Part shown: in pieces, positions 37,937 to 50,335 of the stretch
How the letters are laid out: the number at the start of each line of letters is the position of its first letter
Numbering within the stretch: position 1 is the first letter of the stretch
Notes under the pieces: model-generated
What the model was told of the DNA's origin: nothing
Database searches by the model: none
Seen by the model: only the letters and a program-made list of their open reading frames with translations
Assembly: GCF_033568475.1 (NCBI RefSeq)
Contig: NC_133122.1
Coordinates: 148,318,861-148,382,860, forward strand
DNA from: Henckelia pumila
Taxonomy: Eukaryota > Streptophyta > Magnoliopsida > Lamiales > Gesneriaceae
DNA: 64,000 nt
Direction of reading: 5' to 3'
Translations under genes and position numbers: made by a program

Positions 37937-38240
37937 AATATGTGAGTTTATTTATGAATTTACTTGACAATCTTTTTCAATTAATACTACATAATTAATG
38001 TGTTTTTTTAATTATTTATTTATGTGAGTCTTCAATTAAGTATTTTATTTTAAAAAAAGTATATCATGCACTCTTTCAAATAAAAAATTAAAATTTTGTG
38101 TATCTACTATTTATCATTTGGTTTTTCTCTTATTTGATATGTACTCTTTCAAATAAAAAACTTAAAATTTTGTGCATCTACAATTTATTATTTGGTTCTT
38201 TTTCTTATTTGATTTAATTTTTCTATTATATATACCTAAT
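37753..38240. repeat. Tandem duplications and (ATT)n tract downstream of the transporter promoter
   Basis: A ~150-bp unit beginning AAATATGTGAGTTTATTTAT occurs at 37753 and again at 37936 (offset 183), separated by an (ATT)n tract at about 37902-37935. A ~75-bp unit with CTCTTTCAAATAAAAAA and TTGGTT occurs twice in 38069-38225. A weaker earlier half-copy lies near 37670-37730. Confidence 0.7.
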
Positions 38241-39337
38241 ATCTAATCTAATCTAATATTCTATTCTATACTATTATTTTATTAAATATAAATATATGAG
38301 TTTGATTTGTGAACTTATAATTTTATTTCCTTATTTATTTGTGGTTCATAAGGTTGTTTATGTATTTTTTGCACTAACTCAATAGAGTCATATTTAATAG
38401 TATTCTTAACTCCACCAAATTTCATAACCTTGTAGTTTGAATGTTTAATGGAAAATGATATTCCTAGGAAAAATAAGAGCTAATTTTTGATAATTTGATA
38501 TATAGTTGAAGGATTATTGATTCATGCATGTAAATTTGGATTCGTGTGTTTGCATTAAATTATTTCGGTAGATGTGTGTTAATTATTATGGCCAACTACC
38601 CACTTTTTTTTGTGAAATTAATGTTTTTTTGTCCTTTCATCATCCTACATATAGATAAATTTTGATTTCATCATCTTGTCTTTGATTTTTATTTCAATAT
38701 GAAAGGTATAAAGACGTCTACATTTTTTGGTTTGACTTCCATATTTTAATTTTTTTTAAAAATAATTTTTACATATAATTTTTGGCTAACCAAAAATAGA
38801 ATAAAGAGTTTAAAAAAATAGAAACTCTAAAAAAATAATAATAAATCCACAAGTTCCCTTAAAAATATGTCAGTAAATTTCATTTTTTAGAGTGTCATTC
38901 CAATGAAACTGAGCTTTGAGAGCATGTAGATTATAAATGCACTTTCGTAAATTTTTTTAATATTTATTTGCGCTACAATTTGATTAATTAGTTTGATTTA
39001 TTTTCGATTTTACTCATCTTACTTCCCTCCCAAGATAAGGAAGAAGATCAGCTGTTTTGAGGTTGGTGATCAAGTTGAGACACGAAGATTCAAACATTTA
39101 TTTCAGTTTTGTTTCTTACTACGTTGTCTCTTTCGTACTTATATTTCTCACTCTGAAAACAGTTATGGTTTATGAAATAAACTAGTTTTTGAAAAGATTT
39201 GTATTACAAGGCTTGTTGTTTCAATGTTAAATTGTTAAACAAACATCGACGTCAACCAACCTCGATTTCGAGGCGTGACAAATATAACTCATTTTGGAGG
39301 GATTCTTTGCGTTTGTTCCATCCAGTTCAGATTTACC
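38241..39337. other. Gene-free AT-rich stretch
   Basis: Nothing recognisable. Short frames at 38993 and 39199 have no protein features. Confidence 0.5.
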
Positions 39338-40107
39338 TAGGGATGACAAAAATTTCCGAAATCCCGACCCTTCCCGAATCCCATCCCATTTTCGTCCCGA
39401 AAAAATCCCTACCCGACATTTTTCTGACTCGACAGGATTTCCGACCCATCCCGAAATAATATAATAATATATTTTATTAATAATTTTATTAATATATGGA
39501 GCTAAATATTATTATGTTTCAACCCATATAACAATTAATTGTAGATTTAATTAGCATAATTTTTATTGTTGGAATGATCAAATCGTGAAATCACGAAATG
39601 ACATTTTATTGTTATGTATTTTTTTAAAAAATATATTAATAATTTAATTAATTCATATTTATAATTATCTAATTAGAACAAATATGTAACAAGAGATCAA
39701 TTTGACTATCTATTTAACAAAATTTATTTACTAATTGTATCCAAATATTTTATTAATATTACCCGATGCACTTCTTTTACTTACCAAAACTTTGAAGAAT
39801 TATCCGGAATATATTCGAAATATTTTAATATTATATATTTTAAGTTGAATATTTATTTTTTATTTAGAAATATAAGTTTCTAAATAGCATTTTTAATAAA
39901 ATAATCACATTTTTTGTTTTTATAACGAAATCTTGAATTTGAAACAAAATTTCGGGATTTCCTCTCCCTACCCGACGGGATCCTGAATGTTCGGATCATG
40001 ATATGTGTTGGGAACGGGATCGGGAGATAAAAAATTTTTTGATTCTTTTCGGGACGGGAGTTGGGTAAGAGGGTTACGGGACGGGTTCCGACCCTATTCC
40101 ACCCCTA
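39338..40107. mobile_element. hAT-type MITE (CCCGACCC arms) with exact 8-bp TSD
   Basis: Begins TAGGGATGACAAAAA and ends with the complement of TAGGGGTGGAATAGGG. GATTTACC is exactly duplicated at 39330-39337 and 40108-40115. Arms of TCCCGACCC/CGGGACGGG repeats flank a long AT-rich centre. Arms are clearly related to the element at 8106-8742. 770 bp, no transposase. Confidence 0.87.
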
Positions 40108-40233
40108 GATTTACCGCACCTTGGTTCAGTGGTTTCAGGTCGTGCAAAGAGCAATAATCTGGCCCCATTAGTCTAGTGCGCAAATGATATGTGCCCCACT
40201 AGTGTCCACTGGCATGTCAAACTAAACTACAAG

Positions 40234-40581
40234 GGTATCGTTTGGTACATGAGATGAAACTGAGATGAGACATAAATTTTACTCATCCCATATTTCTCTC
40301 ATTTTTTATTTAACCCAATGATATCTCATGACACGGTATGACATTAGATGTAGGCTTGATAACAAATACCTTTCAACACATTGTATTAGTGGAGGATGAG
40401 TGTCATATAATTGAAATTGTGTGAAATTAAAAATGGTAATTAAGAGAATAAACAAAAATAATCCTACAAAATCAAAAACATACAAAACAACATATTATTT
40501 ATATCTATGTCATGTTTATTCACATCTCATCATGTTTTTATTTATCTATCGTACATCCCATAAATGATACCAAATGGTATC
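40234..40581. mobile_element. Small MITE (GGTATCGTTTGGTA ends)
   Basis: Left end GGTATCGTTTGGTA. The right end, reverse-complemented, reads GATACCATTTGGTATCA. AAG flanks both sides (40231-40233, 40582-40584). About 348 bp, non-coding. Tourist-like by style. Confidence 0.5.
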
Positions 40582-40693
40582 AAGGAGTATTGGCAGGTCA
40601 TGATAACAAACTTCAACTACATGATGAATTATAAGCAGCACCCGAACTTTGACAATCTAACACAGATTTTCAGCTTTAACTACAAACTACTAA

Positions 40694-41365
40694 GGGAGTG
40701 TTTGGTAGAAATTGTACAAAGTATTTTTTAGCTTCTAGCTGTAAGTGCTTTTGAGTGTTTAAGAATGTTAAATTCTAATTTAGCTTCTACAACTTTTACC
40801 CAAAAGCAATAAACAAGAATTTGATTCTTTTTTTTGCTTCTGCTTTTTTGTTTAATGTCTAAAATTACAAGTTGACATTTATACCTTTAATAAATTTATC
40901 ATATTAAGCAATTACCCTAACTTATTTTGACCTAATTTTTATACGTTGTTAAATTTTATTTATATATAAGTTTTAATAGTTTCTAATAGAATTTTTATAA
41001 AATTTCAATAATATTTTATTTCAATTATTTACTTTTTAAAATATATATATTGCATTTTCATAAATTATTTTTGTACATATCTTGTATATTTATACAAATT
41101 TTGTCATTTTTTATATTTTTATTAATCTTATATATATTTTCAAGTATTCATGTTATAAAAAATAAAATATTTTTTAATACAAAATTCATAATGTATAATA
41201 ATATATAAACATATTTTTTATGGTGTGAGTGTTAAAAAATTAAAAAATTAAATAAGGGTATGATTGTCATTTAACTAAAAAATATTTAAGTTTGAAAGCA
41301 ATTATTTTCCCAACACTAAATTTTAGCTTGCATAGTTTTAATTTTTTTTATTGTCAAACACTCCC
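40694..41365. mobile_element. MITE with GGGAGTGTTTG ends
   Basis: Left GGGAGTGTTTGGTA, right CAAACACTCCC, flanked by TAA (40691-40693) and TAG (41366-41368). AT-rich 672-bp body with paired GCTTCTAGCTGTAAGTGCTTTT-like motifs near the left end. Tourist/PIF type is the best guess. Confidence 0.6.
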
Positions 41366-41816
41366 TAGCTACTTTAATTTCTAATCACCAACTTCAAAAT
41401 AATCTTTACAAGAATCACTTTGAAATAAGCAAAAGCGCTCCAAAACACTATCTAACTCCATACTGGAGCATAAGTAAGTGCTAATATTATATAGTCGCTG
41501 TTGCGATCCCACGACGCCGCTGCGAGTAATGATGGAGTTGTTTATAAGATTGAGAGGCTCTCGTAACTGATATGCCCACCCTTTACTAAACATGGAATAT
41601 CCGGACTAGCTAGTTCCAGTTGAGGTTGCTAATATGATATTACATGTTAATTATTTTTGGACAGATGATACTGCAATGTTATGGACAACAATTTGCATGT
41701 GGGAATTGAAATGTGCAGTCACTCCGAGCTAAGGATGGACAAGTCCACATTTAGTTTCCCAATCGAAGGGTTGGGCATTTCCTCGAAGAATATAATCTAT
41801 TTCGCAATGGTGATAT

Positions 41817-41820
<4 letters not shown>

Positions 41821-41883
<63 letters not shown>
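41821..41883. repeat. (TA)n microsatellite
   Basis: About 63 bp of uninterrupted TA dinucleotides. Flanking DNA (41370-42240) has no gene signal. Confidence 0.92.
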
Positions 41884-41886
<3 letters not shown>

Positions 41887-42239
41887 GTCGACCCTTAATA
41901 TAAAATTTAATTGCAAATTAATGGTCAGTAATTATTAAATCTTTTAAAAGTACTTGTATAAACACCAAGAAACTAATAGTTAAGAATCAAAAGGGTTTTC
42001 CTGAAAATTACCAACTACGGCAAATTCTTATATAAATGAAAGGGGTTTATTTTCATACCAAATTTAATTTAATTTAATTTTTTTATTATAATTTTTTAAA
42101 AAAACTTTTATGAAAATCTGAGACACCGACACGTGCCATCATCAAAGCCCTGAATGTCATCCAACGGCCCTCAACGAACACCCGACATTTCCTAGCTAGT
42201 ACTCGTTCCCATCCAATAAACTGTTCTCTCATTTGAGAA

Positions 42240-43720
42240 ATCGAGTTCTAGACTTGTGAAGAATTTTATTTTTCTGAAAAATGAAAATTTTGTTGTGTTT
42301 TTTAAGTTCAAAATTTGATATTTTATGTTAAGAATGATTTTTAATGTGTTGTGGAAGTTTAAGTGTTGATGTTTGAAGTTAAGTTGGATATTTGAGGTGT
42401 TTTTGGTGCAAGGGTTTTTAAAGAGTAAAAATCTGAAATTTGAAGTTGAGTTGAACTTGATGTGTTTTTAGACTCAAATCTTGGTGTTTAAATTGTTGGG
42501 AGAGTGAGTTAATGTGTTTTTAAGATCACTTACATGTTAGGTATTGATTAGTAGGTGTTTTGGAAGTTTTGAATCGAAAAAGACGGAAAGAAACCAAAAA
42601 TAGCGTATGTTTTTTTTTCCTTGCGCCGCTGCCCGGCGTCACGGGCAGCAGCAGCGGGCAGGGGCACAATTTATTGGCACCCCCACGCTGTTGGATTTTC
42701 TGCAGAGGCGCCATTTTCTGCACCCCTGTACTTCAAACTATGTCCAAAAAATGTTTCTTGCCATTTTTGAATCCTAAATTCATGTTTATGATATTTTAAG
42801 TATATTTAAGATGTTGTTTTGAAAAAGTTTCAAATTTCGATGTCTCGAGTAGACAGAACGACTTGCATGGATCGATATACATATATTTGTATTGCATGAT
42901 TAATTATTATATGAATGTTTATCCATCAAAATTATTTGATGTATGAAGCATGATGTTTATGAAATGATTCTTGAGTAAGTTACAAGTCTATGATGAAGTT
43001 TAAGAAAGTTATGATGTTATGACAAAGTTATACATGTTTTTGTGGTGATGATACGGGATTGGTACTCCGTGATGAGCTCCGGAGGGACCTTTCTAACAAT
43101 GGCTCAAGATATGGAAGTAAAGGATCGGACTTCCGGTATGTGCTAGCTCTGGGAGAGACTTTCCAAAGAATGACGTTGAACAACGACCGTGATCACGGGA
43201 ACCTAATGTGCTCATAAGACATAAATACCACGATTGCATATATTTCATCAAGGATTAAAAAAGTAATGTTATGAGTTATTGCATGATGTTTATGTTCAAG
43301 TTTTTCAAGTTTAAAGCATATTCATTATGTTAATGATATGTATGTTTATGCTTGTTGAGTCTTTAGACTCATTATACTTGAATGATATAGGTAATAATGT
43401 TGTTGATGATTTCATCGACGAGTTCGAGGACAGACATGAAGAAGAACAAACGGTCGTGTGGGAAGGAGATATATAAGCACGTTGTCCAAAGAATTTATAT
43501 GTTGTGCACATCATTTTAAAGTATTTGTAAAGAAAACAAGTATTTAATTATTTTAGCGTTGGTTTGTATTTGTTTGCAAACGAACTTGATGTTTATGTTA
43601 TGTGGAAGTTGGTGCAACGAATTACTCTTTTAAGAAAAATTTTCTATTCCGCGAAAAGATTTTTCATAATATTTTAAAGAATGTATGTATTGTACTGTTC
43701 CCGAGTTTTAGAACGTTACA
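42240..43720 (+). mobile_element. LTR remnant (probable solo LTR, Ty3 type, plus orientation)
   Basis: Layout and phrases match the LTR remnant at the right edge in reverse: a GC-rich island with CCCCTG motifs at 42.6-42.7 kb, a GATCACGGGAACC/CCGGAGGGACC segment at 43.03-43.21 kb, and GAGTCTTTAGACTCA at 43358-43372. It ends GAACGTTACA at 43720, a common end for plant Ty3 LTRs. The left boundary is approximate and no TSD was confirmed. Confidence 0.55.
42628..42649. repeat. GC-rich hairpin in the 42.2-43.7 kb LTR remnant
   Basis: GCTGCCCG (42628-42635) pairs perfectly with CGGGCAGC (42642-42649) around the loop GCGTCA. Confidence 0.88.
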
Positions 43721-43726
43721 CAAATG

Positions 43727-44505
43727 ACTTTCGTTTTGCAGAGACTATTGCAACAATACTTGTGGACTGCCCACCGACTGATGTTCTTAGCTATGGGAAA
43801 CTTTTCACCAATCTTTGTCATATTCGAAAGAGTGGTTTGGAAGATGACGTGGATTAGTGGAATGTTTGCCAAACTGTACAAAATAAACCCATTGAGATTA
43901 AAAGGTTTCTTATTAGTTTTACTTCAATCTCTGTTAAACATATCCTTATCATTGCATATGATGCACCTATTAAATATATTCTCAGGAATAAACTTAATGT
44001 CATGATTGAAGATGGAACTGGAACTGGTGTCGCAAGGGTAACTATGTTTGGCAAAATTTTCCTCGTATTCATTGTTCATACTGTTGAAGAATACATAAAA
44101 AATCACAATGAAGTAAATTCAACAGTACTTTAGTACTCATTGGGGAAAAATTAACATTTTTATCACATCATATCATTCGCAGCTATATGATATAATATTA
44201 TAGATCTTGAATACGATGCAGAAAATCAACGACGTAATCACCTGTCACAAAGAGAGCCGCATGTCTTTGATAAAGTTGGATCAGAGCATCAAAAACCATA
44301 AAAACAAGGTTTCAATAATCGTTGAACGCATTCAAAAACACGTCCACTTCATTCCAGCAATTACCAAACAAAAAAAGAAGATCATTGATCAAAGGAAGGC
44401 TAAATAGTGCCAACAAGGAAGGATCAAACATCTCCGCTTCCACATCTTTGAAGAGAAACATTCTCGAGGGAAGTGAGGCACGTAACACTGCAATGAAAAT
44501 ATAGA
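43727..44505 (+). pseudogene. Possible RPA/OB-fold-like remnant
   Basis: NVMIEDGTGTGVARVTMFGK near 44000 resembles the OB-fold strand pattern of replication protein A large-subunit-like proteins, which are common in plant Helitrons. Flanking frames are split and contain no other family landmark. Weak call; it could be chance. Confidence 0.25.
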
Positions 44506-45948
44506 AGATGATTGATTCATTTCTCATGGAATATATTAGGTATACGTACTTTCCGTTTCATTACACTCACACATGCATCTATGTATATAGAAGCATAATA
44601 TGGATTGAAATGGACACGTGAGGTGGTGATATGTCACCGTGGAAATGATACCTTACACCAAGCCTCCACAACAAATAGATACGAAGATGTTGGTAATTAC
44701 ATAATTCTGCTTCACTACTTGGCTCTAGCACTGTTTTCATTTCTTTTGCTCAAAGAATGGAACATACTGAAATATATTCACAAAAAATATAAATGTGTTC
44801 TAAATTATCACCGTGTGTTTCAACATGTAACGTAACTGCGTGTTTTCAGATACAACGTACGTGCCATTTATCTAGTATATAACAAAAAAGGGTGACTTTT
44901 GGCCACTAAACGATGCCTTAATTATATGAATGCACATGGGTTCCAAAGCTCTCGTTCATTCCAAATAAATAAAGTCATAATGTTCGGGGGCGGAAACATA
45001 TAGGACTAAAACAGATATATAAAAACATCGAGGATCGAAATCGCAAAGTGACATATATAAAGGACCAAAATTACAGTTTTTCTTTAATTTTATTTAGAGA
45101 GAGATATAGAGAGAGAGAGAGCAAATGGCTTTATATTCTGTTTCAATTCATTTTTAGTGGCTCATATATATACGTAATTTGATAAAGAAATTTTCTAAAA
45201 AAAAAAAAAAAATTGATAAAGAAATGGCATGCATATATTTTGGGGGAAAAAATAAATTTATTAGAATCGTATTATTATCATGACATGGACTGGTTTATTA
45301 TTTGAGATTTAAGTGGTTCATTGGGTTTAGAATTTGATTAATTATAACTGAAATTATTGGACATTGAAATGAAATTTAGGTAGTGTTTATATTGATGGAT
45401 TTCAAATGTATTTTTTGTTGTTGTTTTAGATAAGTAAGGCCATAAAATTTAAATTAACACCTTACATATTTATATAGTATTTAACGTTAATCAAAATGAA
45501 TTTCAAATTCACCAAATTAATAATGATGTCATTTGAAATTTATTCTACTTTACATTACTAATTTGTTAATTAATAAAGTCTAGATTTAAGATTAATATAT
45601 TATCTCATTGCAAATAATAAAACTATATAATCGAAATTTATAAATTTAAAATACACAATCGCGAAGTCACCTATGTGTTAATAAGTTAGAAGATAATATT
45701 TATCTCATTGTAATTGAAAACACTTCTAATGCCATTAATTGATTCTTCCCTAATTTAATTTATAAATTTAAATGACCATAATAATTATAATTCTACAAAC
45801 ACATGAAATTGCATAAACAAAGTATACAAAAATACCCAAGAAGACAATCAAACCCTTGAATCCAGAAAAATTCTTGAGAAATATGAGGGTATTTCAACAT
45901 ATTCATAATTAAAGTGATATTTTAAATAGAAGAAAAAAAAAAGTAGAA

Positions 45949-45950
<2 letters not shown>
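44506..45950. other. Gene-free AT-rich stretch
   Basis: Contains a short GA tract at 45103-45121 and AT-rich DNA. No gene signal. Confidence 0.5.
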
Positions 45951-45985
<35 letters not shown>

Positions 45986-45989
<4 letters not shown>

Positions 45990-46976
45990 AAAATTAATTT
46001 GATACATGAACTATTAGTTAAATGTCAAATTGATACACAAACTTTTGTTAATGGCTTAATTTGTACATATCCACCTGATTTTGACCAAATTATGATGACA
46101 AAAATGGTATAATAGTCTTTTGATGATACAAATTAATTAAAACATTAATATTATTTTAGTTTCAAAACTAGCTTCATCATTTTTCTCTATAATAAAAACC
46201 GAGAACGACTTTCAATTTTTTATTAGTCATGTTCTCTTATAAAATTATTGTGTTTAAATAAACTTTCAATTTTTTTTATTTTTTTATGACGTGAAAACCC
46301 GCAGCCGCTATCTTTTGTTGTGCACTGAAAAACACTCGGACTAATGCAATTCAATTTTGTTGATTAAAAAATATGTGGCACGTTATAGCGAAGTTTAATT
46401 GGCGGTTCGATGAGTTTTTTTTATAAATATGATTTGAAAATTAAAACTAATTTTTAGTAGAACTTACGTAATATTTTTATTAAAATATATATTAATAAAT
46501 TTTTAAATAGTTAAAATATTTTATCACAATCACTATTTATTTAATATTTTTTTCAAAATATTATCGAGAAAATTATGTATACAAAAATCAAAATTATAGG
46601 TAAAAAATATTTATTTATTTTATATGGTATCAATTTATTTATTTAAAATTATTTAGATATTTTATACCTTAATATAATTTATCTAATCATTTTCGTTGAA
46701 ATATATAATCTATCTAATATAATAAATATTATGTACAAATAAAATTTTTAATCAAGTCAATTTTTACATATAAAATATAATATACAAATATATCTGATTA
46801 AAATCAAAAATAAAATATACATTTTTTGTAATAAAGGGCAAATTGGACATTTTAAATAAATGTCACCGGAAATTGACCGGAATCCGACGGACATGTACCA
46901 ATTAAGCTATTAACAAAAGTTTGTGTACCAATTTGACATTTAACTAATAGTTCGTGTACTAAATTAAATTTTACTA
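45986..46976. mobile_element. ~1-kb DNA transposon derivative with ~86-bp terminal inverted repeats
   Basis: The left 86 bp (TGAACTATTAGTTAAATGTC..., ACAAACTTTTGTTAAT...) match the reverse complement of the right end with about ten mismatches. Both ends sit inside (TA)n tracts (45952-45986 and 46976-47001). The interior is AT-rich and non-coding. Long TIRs suggest a Mutator-like MITE, but the TSD is hidden by the TA repeats. Confidence 0.75.
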
Positions 46977-47001
46977 TATATATATATATATATATATATA
47001 T

Positions 47002-47357
47002 TATGTTTTTGAGACGATCTCGCATATTTTTATGCCTAAGATGGACTAATATTTATAATAATAATAATATTTTAATATAAAAAATAATATTTTTCATAAA
47101 TGATAGAAAAAAAAAAACATTTAAATTATAAACATCTATTAATAATAATGTCTCATTAAAGTGTTTTTTTTTTTCCCCACAAACAGGAAGATAACAGTTA
47201 AAGATATCATATGCACCCACGCATATTCTTGCCTTGTCTAGTTTCGTATTTAGCCATTGGAGAAGTCCCCACTAGAACATGGGGTTGTAAATGGAGGAAT
47301 GCAAAATATTTTGGATAAAATAGTGGAAAATATTTTCATATGTAGTTAGGAATAGGA
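47002..47357 (+). promoter_or_regulatory. Region upstream of the plastid-type protein gene
   Basis: Includes a GAGACGATCTCG dispersed-repeat fragment near 47012 and AT-rich DNA up to the start codon. No clear TATA box. Confidence 0.3.
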
Positions 47358-49564
47358 ATGCTACTATTTGGGTCGACGTCCACCATTTGCTCGGTGATAT
47401 GCCCCATTGGAGGTAAATTGCCGACAAGAAGGAAGCCTGTTTCTTTAGCTTACAGAACCGTCACCGCAGGCAAGCAAATAGCCGCCGCCATAGCTGCAGT
47501 CGCCACCACCGCATTGGTATTGTCTGCGGGTGGAGGTGAGGTGGCGGCCCCGCAACAACAAGAGGAGACTCTATCGAACGTACCGCAAACCTTGTCCAGC
47601 GAGTGCACTGCTGAACAGAAGGATTGCAAAAGGAGGTATAAAATCCAAAGACCCAAGTCAAGAAAAGCCGAGAGCTGCACCAGTAAATGTTCGACTGTTT
47701 GCATGCAGGGTGGGTTTGGTTCTCCTGGCGAAGGCCCTTTCAGTATTAGGAGGTAAAAATCTGGCCTTTTATCCTATATATCCTGCCGTAGAGATGTAGC
47801 ATTTAGCCATGATCATGAATTGATAGTTCAAATTGAATGCGGCTGCAAGAGATGTATGTGCATTAACGCTTGGGTGGACTTTTATCAACTCATGATATAT
47901 ATCTTTCTTGTTCTTAGGTTGCATTCTTGCTTGACGAAAAATTTGAGTTGTGATGTGGTTTCGCGGCAGTGGATTGCATATATATTAATTATATCATTTA
48001 CACTTCGAAGTTTACAGCACATTCATCTCCTTTAGTTTATCTGTAAGACTTGGACTGTGAAAGAAGAAAATGTAGACTTTCATGGAGAGGAAAGTTCAAG
48101 TAGATTTTCTATAGATAGTCCTTCAAACTAATAAACGAGCATCGTGGCAGAAACCTCCGAGTCTTGAATAGATTTAATTGGATGCTTTGCTGTGGTAAAT
48201 TATTCAGCTTATCTTCGAAGTTCAGATTGGTCTATGCTTGTTCTCATTCTTGGTTCGACCATTCTGTCATGTCAATGGTACATTGATTGGCAGCTTAGCC
48301 TCCCAAATTTTAGCAAATGAGTTCATAGTAATGCCTCTATGTATCATTAGTTAGCCCAAGTCTAAGATGATAATTTTAGCATTTGATGATCTTTCCTTCG
48401 AACAATTGATATGAACTGAGGCAAAGTGGAGAACCACAGAAAAATATATTGATCAAGGCATGCCAAAAAAAAATGGAACTAATGAATAATTTCATCTCGT
48501 CATGGATAATATCTCAGCGCAACAGGATGTCTACGGACCACACCTTGAAACACAAGGATCACATGTTTTTGAATTACACATTTTGGAACAAGGGCAAGAA
48601 GACAGAAAAGAATTGTTTGTGAATCTCATAAGAATAGAGAAGTCAAGAAGGAGTTTTTGGTGTAATGCATGATGGAAATAGAGCGAGGGGGCTAACATAT
48701 ATAGCTGCATCATGACCTCTCAAATAGTAATGTCTGCATGACTGCATCGTATCTAGCTCTTTGTGAATGAGATTTTTGGCAGCCAAAGATCGGAATGTGA
48801 CATTGGTTCGATGTTGATATTGAAATTGGGTCATATGCATGCCGTTTTCTATGATTATTGATTTTCTTTTGTCTTAAAATTTTAAATTCTCATATATCTG
48901 GAGGGAGCTTTGCCAATGCATGATGTTTAGTTTTTTTATATCTCGATATTTGATGTGTATATTGATTATAATATTTTTCATTTATATACAGACCTTTGAT
49001 TGTTTTCAAGGACGGATTCCGGAGTCGTAAATATTGGTATATTCCTTTGTTTTCCCTTTACATTGTAATATTTCAATCATTGTCTTACATAACTTTGCTT
49101 TAAGCTTTCTAGATTTTCAAAATTTACCCAGATCATTTGATAGTATATGTAGCAGTTCTTTCAATTCAATACATGTCATGGATTTGAACTTTGTAAATTT
49201 GCCAAGAAAGTTGTTGTTAGGGATTAGTGACCTGAATCATGGTCAGCTCTCTATTTCATTGACACACAAACACATCGACAGGATCGATGTCCTTCCAAAC
49301 CAAATGCTATGTCAATGGGTTAGTTGATGGCTACAGACATCTGGGGCCGATATATAATTATATATACATGTGCGTGTATGGTGTCCCGTCTCCCCTTGGG
49401 TTCCCCTGATAATGCCAACAACACCCTTCATTTACTTATTAGGCTATACGTGTTAAGATGCAGATGAATAGCCGATTCTTATGCATTTTTTTCTTGTCAG
49501 CAGTCTTTCGGAGTGCTCTGATATCTGTAATTTGATTGGAGATGGTGATGATGACGGACCCTGA
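47358..49564 (+). CDS. Conserved plant protein of unknown function, probably plastid-targeted (three exons)
   Basis: Exons 47358-47752, 48992-49036 and 49504-49564 total 501 bases (166 residues plus stop) with GT-AG borders and a consistent frame. The N-terminus is Ser/Thr/Arg-rich like a transit peptide. It is followed by an Ala-rich hydrophobic segment (IAAAIAAVATTALVLSAGGG), possibly a thylakoid-transfer or membrane segment. Then comes a Cys-rich domain: TAEQKDCKRRYKIQRPKSRK, ESCTSKCSTVCMQGGFGSPG, the tiny exon 2 RPLIVFKDGFRSRKY, and CLSECSDICNLIGDGDDDGP at the end. From memory this Cys-rich block is conserved across plants, but its role is unknown. The regular Cys spacing suggests disulphides or metal binding. 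Exon 3 has two acceptors three bases apart. Confidence 0.78.
49501..49503 (+). other. NAGNAG tandem splice acceptor
   Basis: TTCTTGTCAGCAG: splicing after the first AG adds one Ser between Cys and Leu; after the second, none. Both keep the frame. The second gives the spacing I expect for CLxECSDIC. Confidence 0.55.
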
Positions 49565-50197
49565 AGCATTCTTGATTCGTCCATTTTTGTCCATGTTAGC
49601 GAATTACATGATTTCATGTTGAAAATACAGGTAGAACGAGATTGTTTTGTCCATACACAAATACCTATTTACATTTCACTGTAAATCCACTTCTATTCTT
49701 CAAGATCACAGTATCTACATATTGAAACTGTTGGATCCCTCATGGTTTGCCCCGAGCAAGTGTGATTTCACAAATACTGCGGTGCCTGTTAGTTCTTGGT
49801 TTGAGTGAGAGTCAAATTCAAAAAACGGGCTAATTGTGTGAGCGGTTATTGCATATTTTATACCTTTTGTAAATCCCATATCAATTACATCCAATTTTGA
49901 ACCGGTTTAGTGTTCAATATATGTATACCTCAATCTGCAGAGAATGTGATATCGGCCAACATGTGACCCGTCAAGCCTCTGCGGGCACATTGTGTATCAG
50001 TATGACAATTGCATTTCAGCCTGTCATGCATAACTTGGGAATCATTTTAACCATTTTATGACAACTGCCTATCATGTCTTGGTCAAGAATTAGTGGCACT
50101 AATATATGTCTTGTTTCCGTGGAAAAGTCTCTTAGGATTCATGGCTGAAAATGCAGTTTATGGTGCTTGTGATCATATCATAAAATTCAGCATGGCG

Positions 50198-50335
50198 TGC
50201 CATGGTCTGTTCGCCCAAGTGGCATCAACCTCCCTTTCTGAGAAGAGATCTCGTGTTCGAGACTAGTTGTTAACACTTTGTAAGGTGTTGTGTAGTGCGG
50301 TCAATTGCAGCTAACGAACGTCAAGCATTAAGTAA
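50198..50335 (+). mobile_element. Possible tRNA-derived SINE fragment
   Basis: A box-A-like TCGCCCAAGTGGC (50211-50223) and a box-B match GTTCGAGAC (50255-50263) are spaced as in tRNA-derived SINE heads. No poly(A)/TSD confirmed. Confidence 0.35.

Noticed and set aside
40116-40230. tRNA-like CCTTGGTTCAGTGGT phrase
   Set aside because: No matching box B or acceptor stem nearby.
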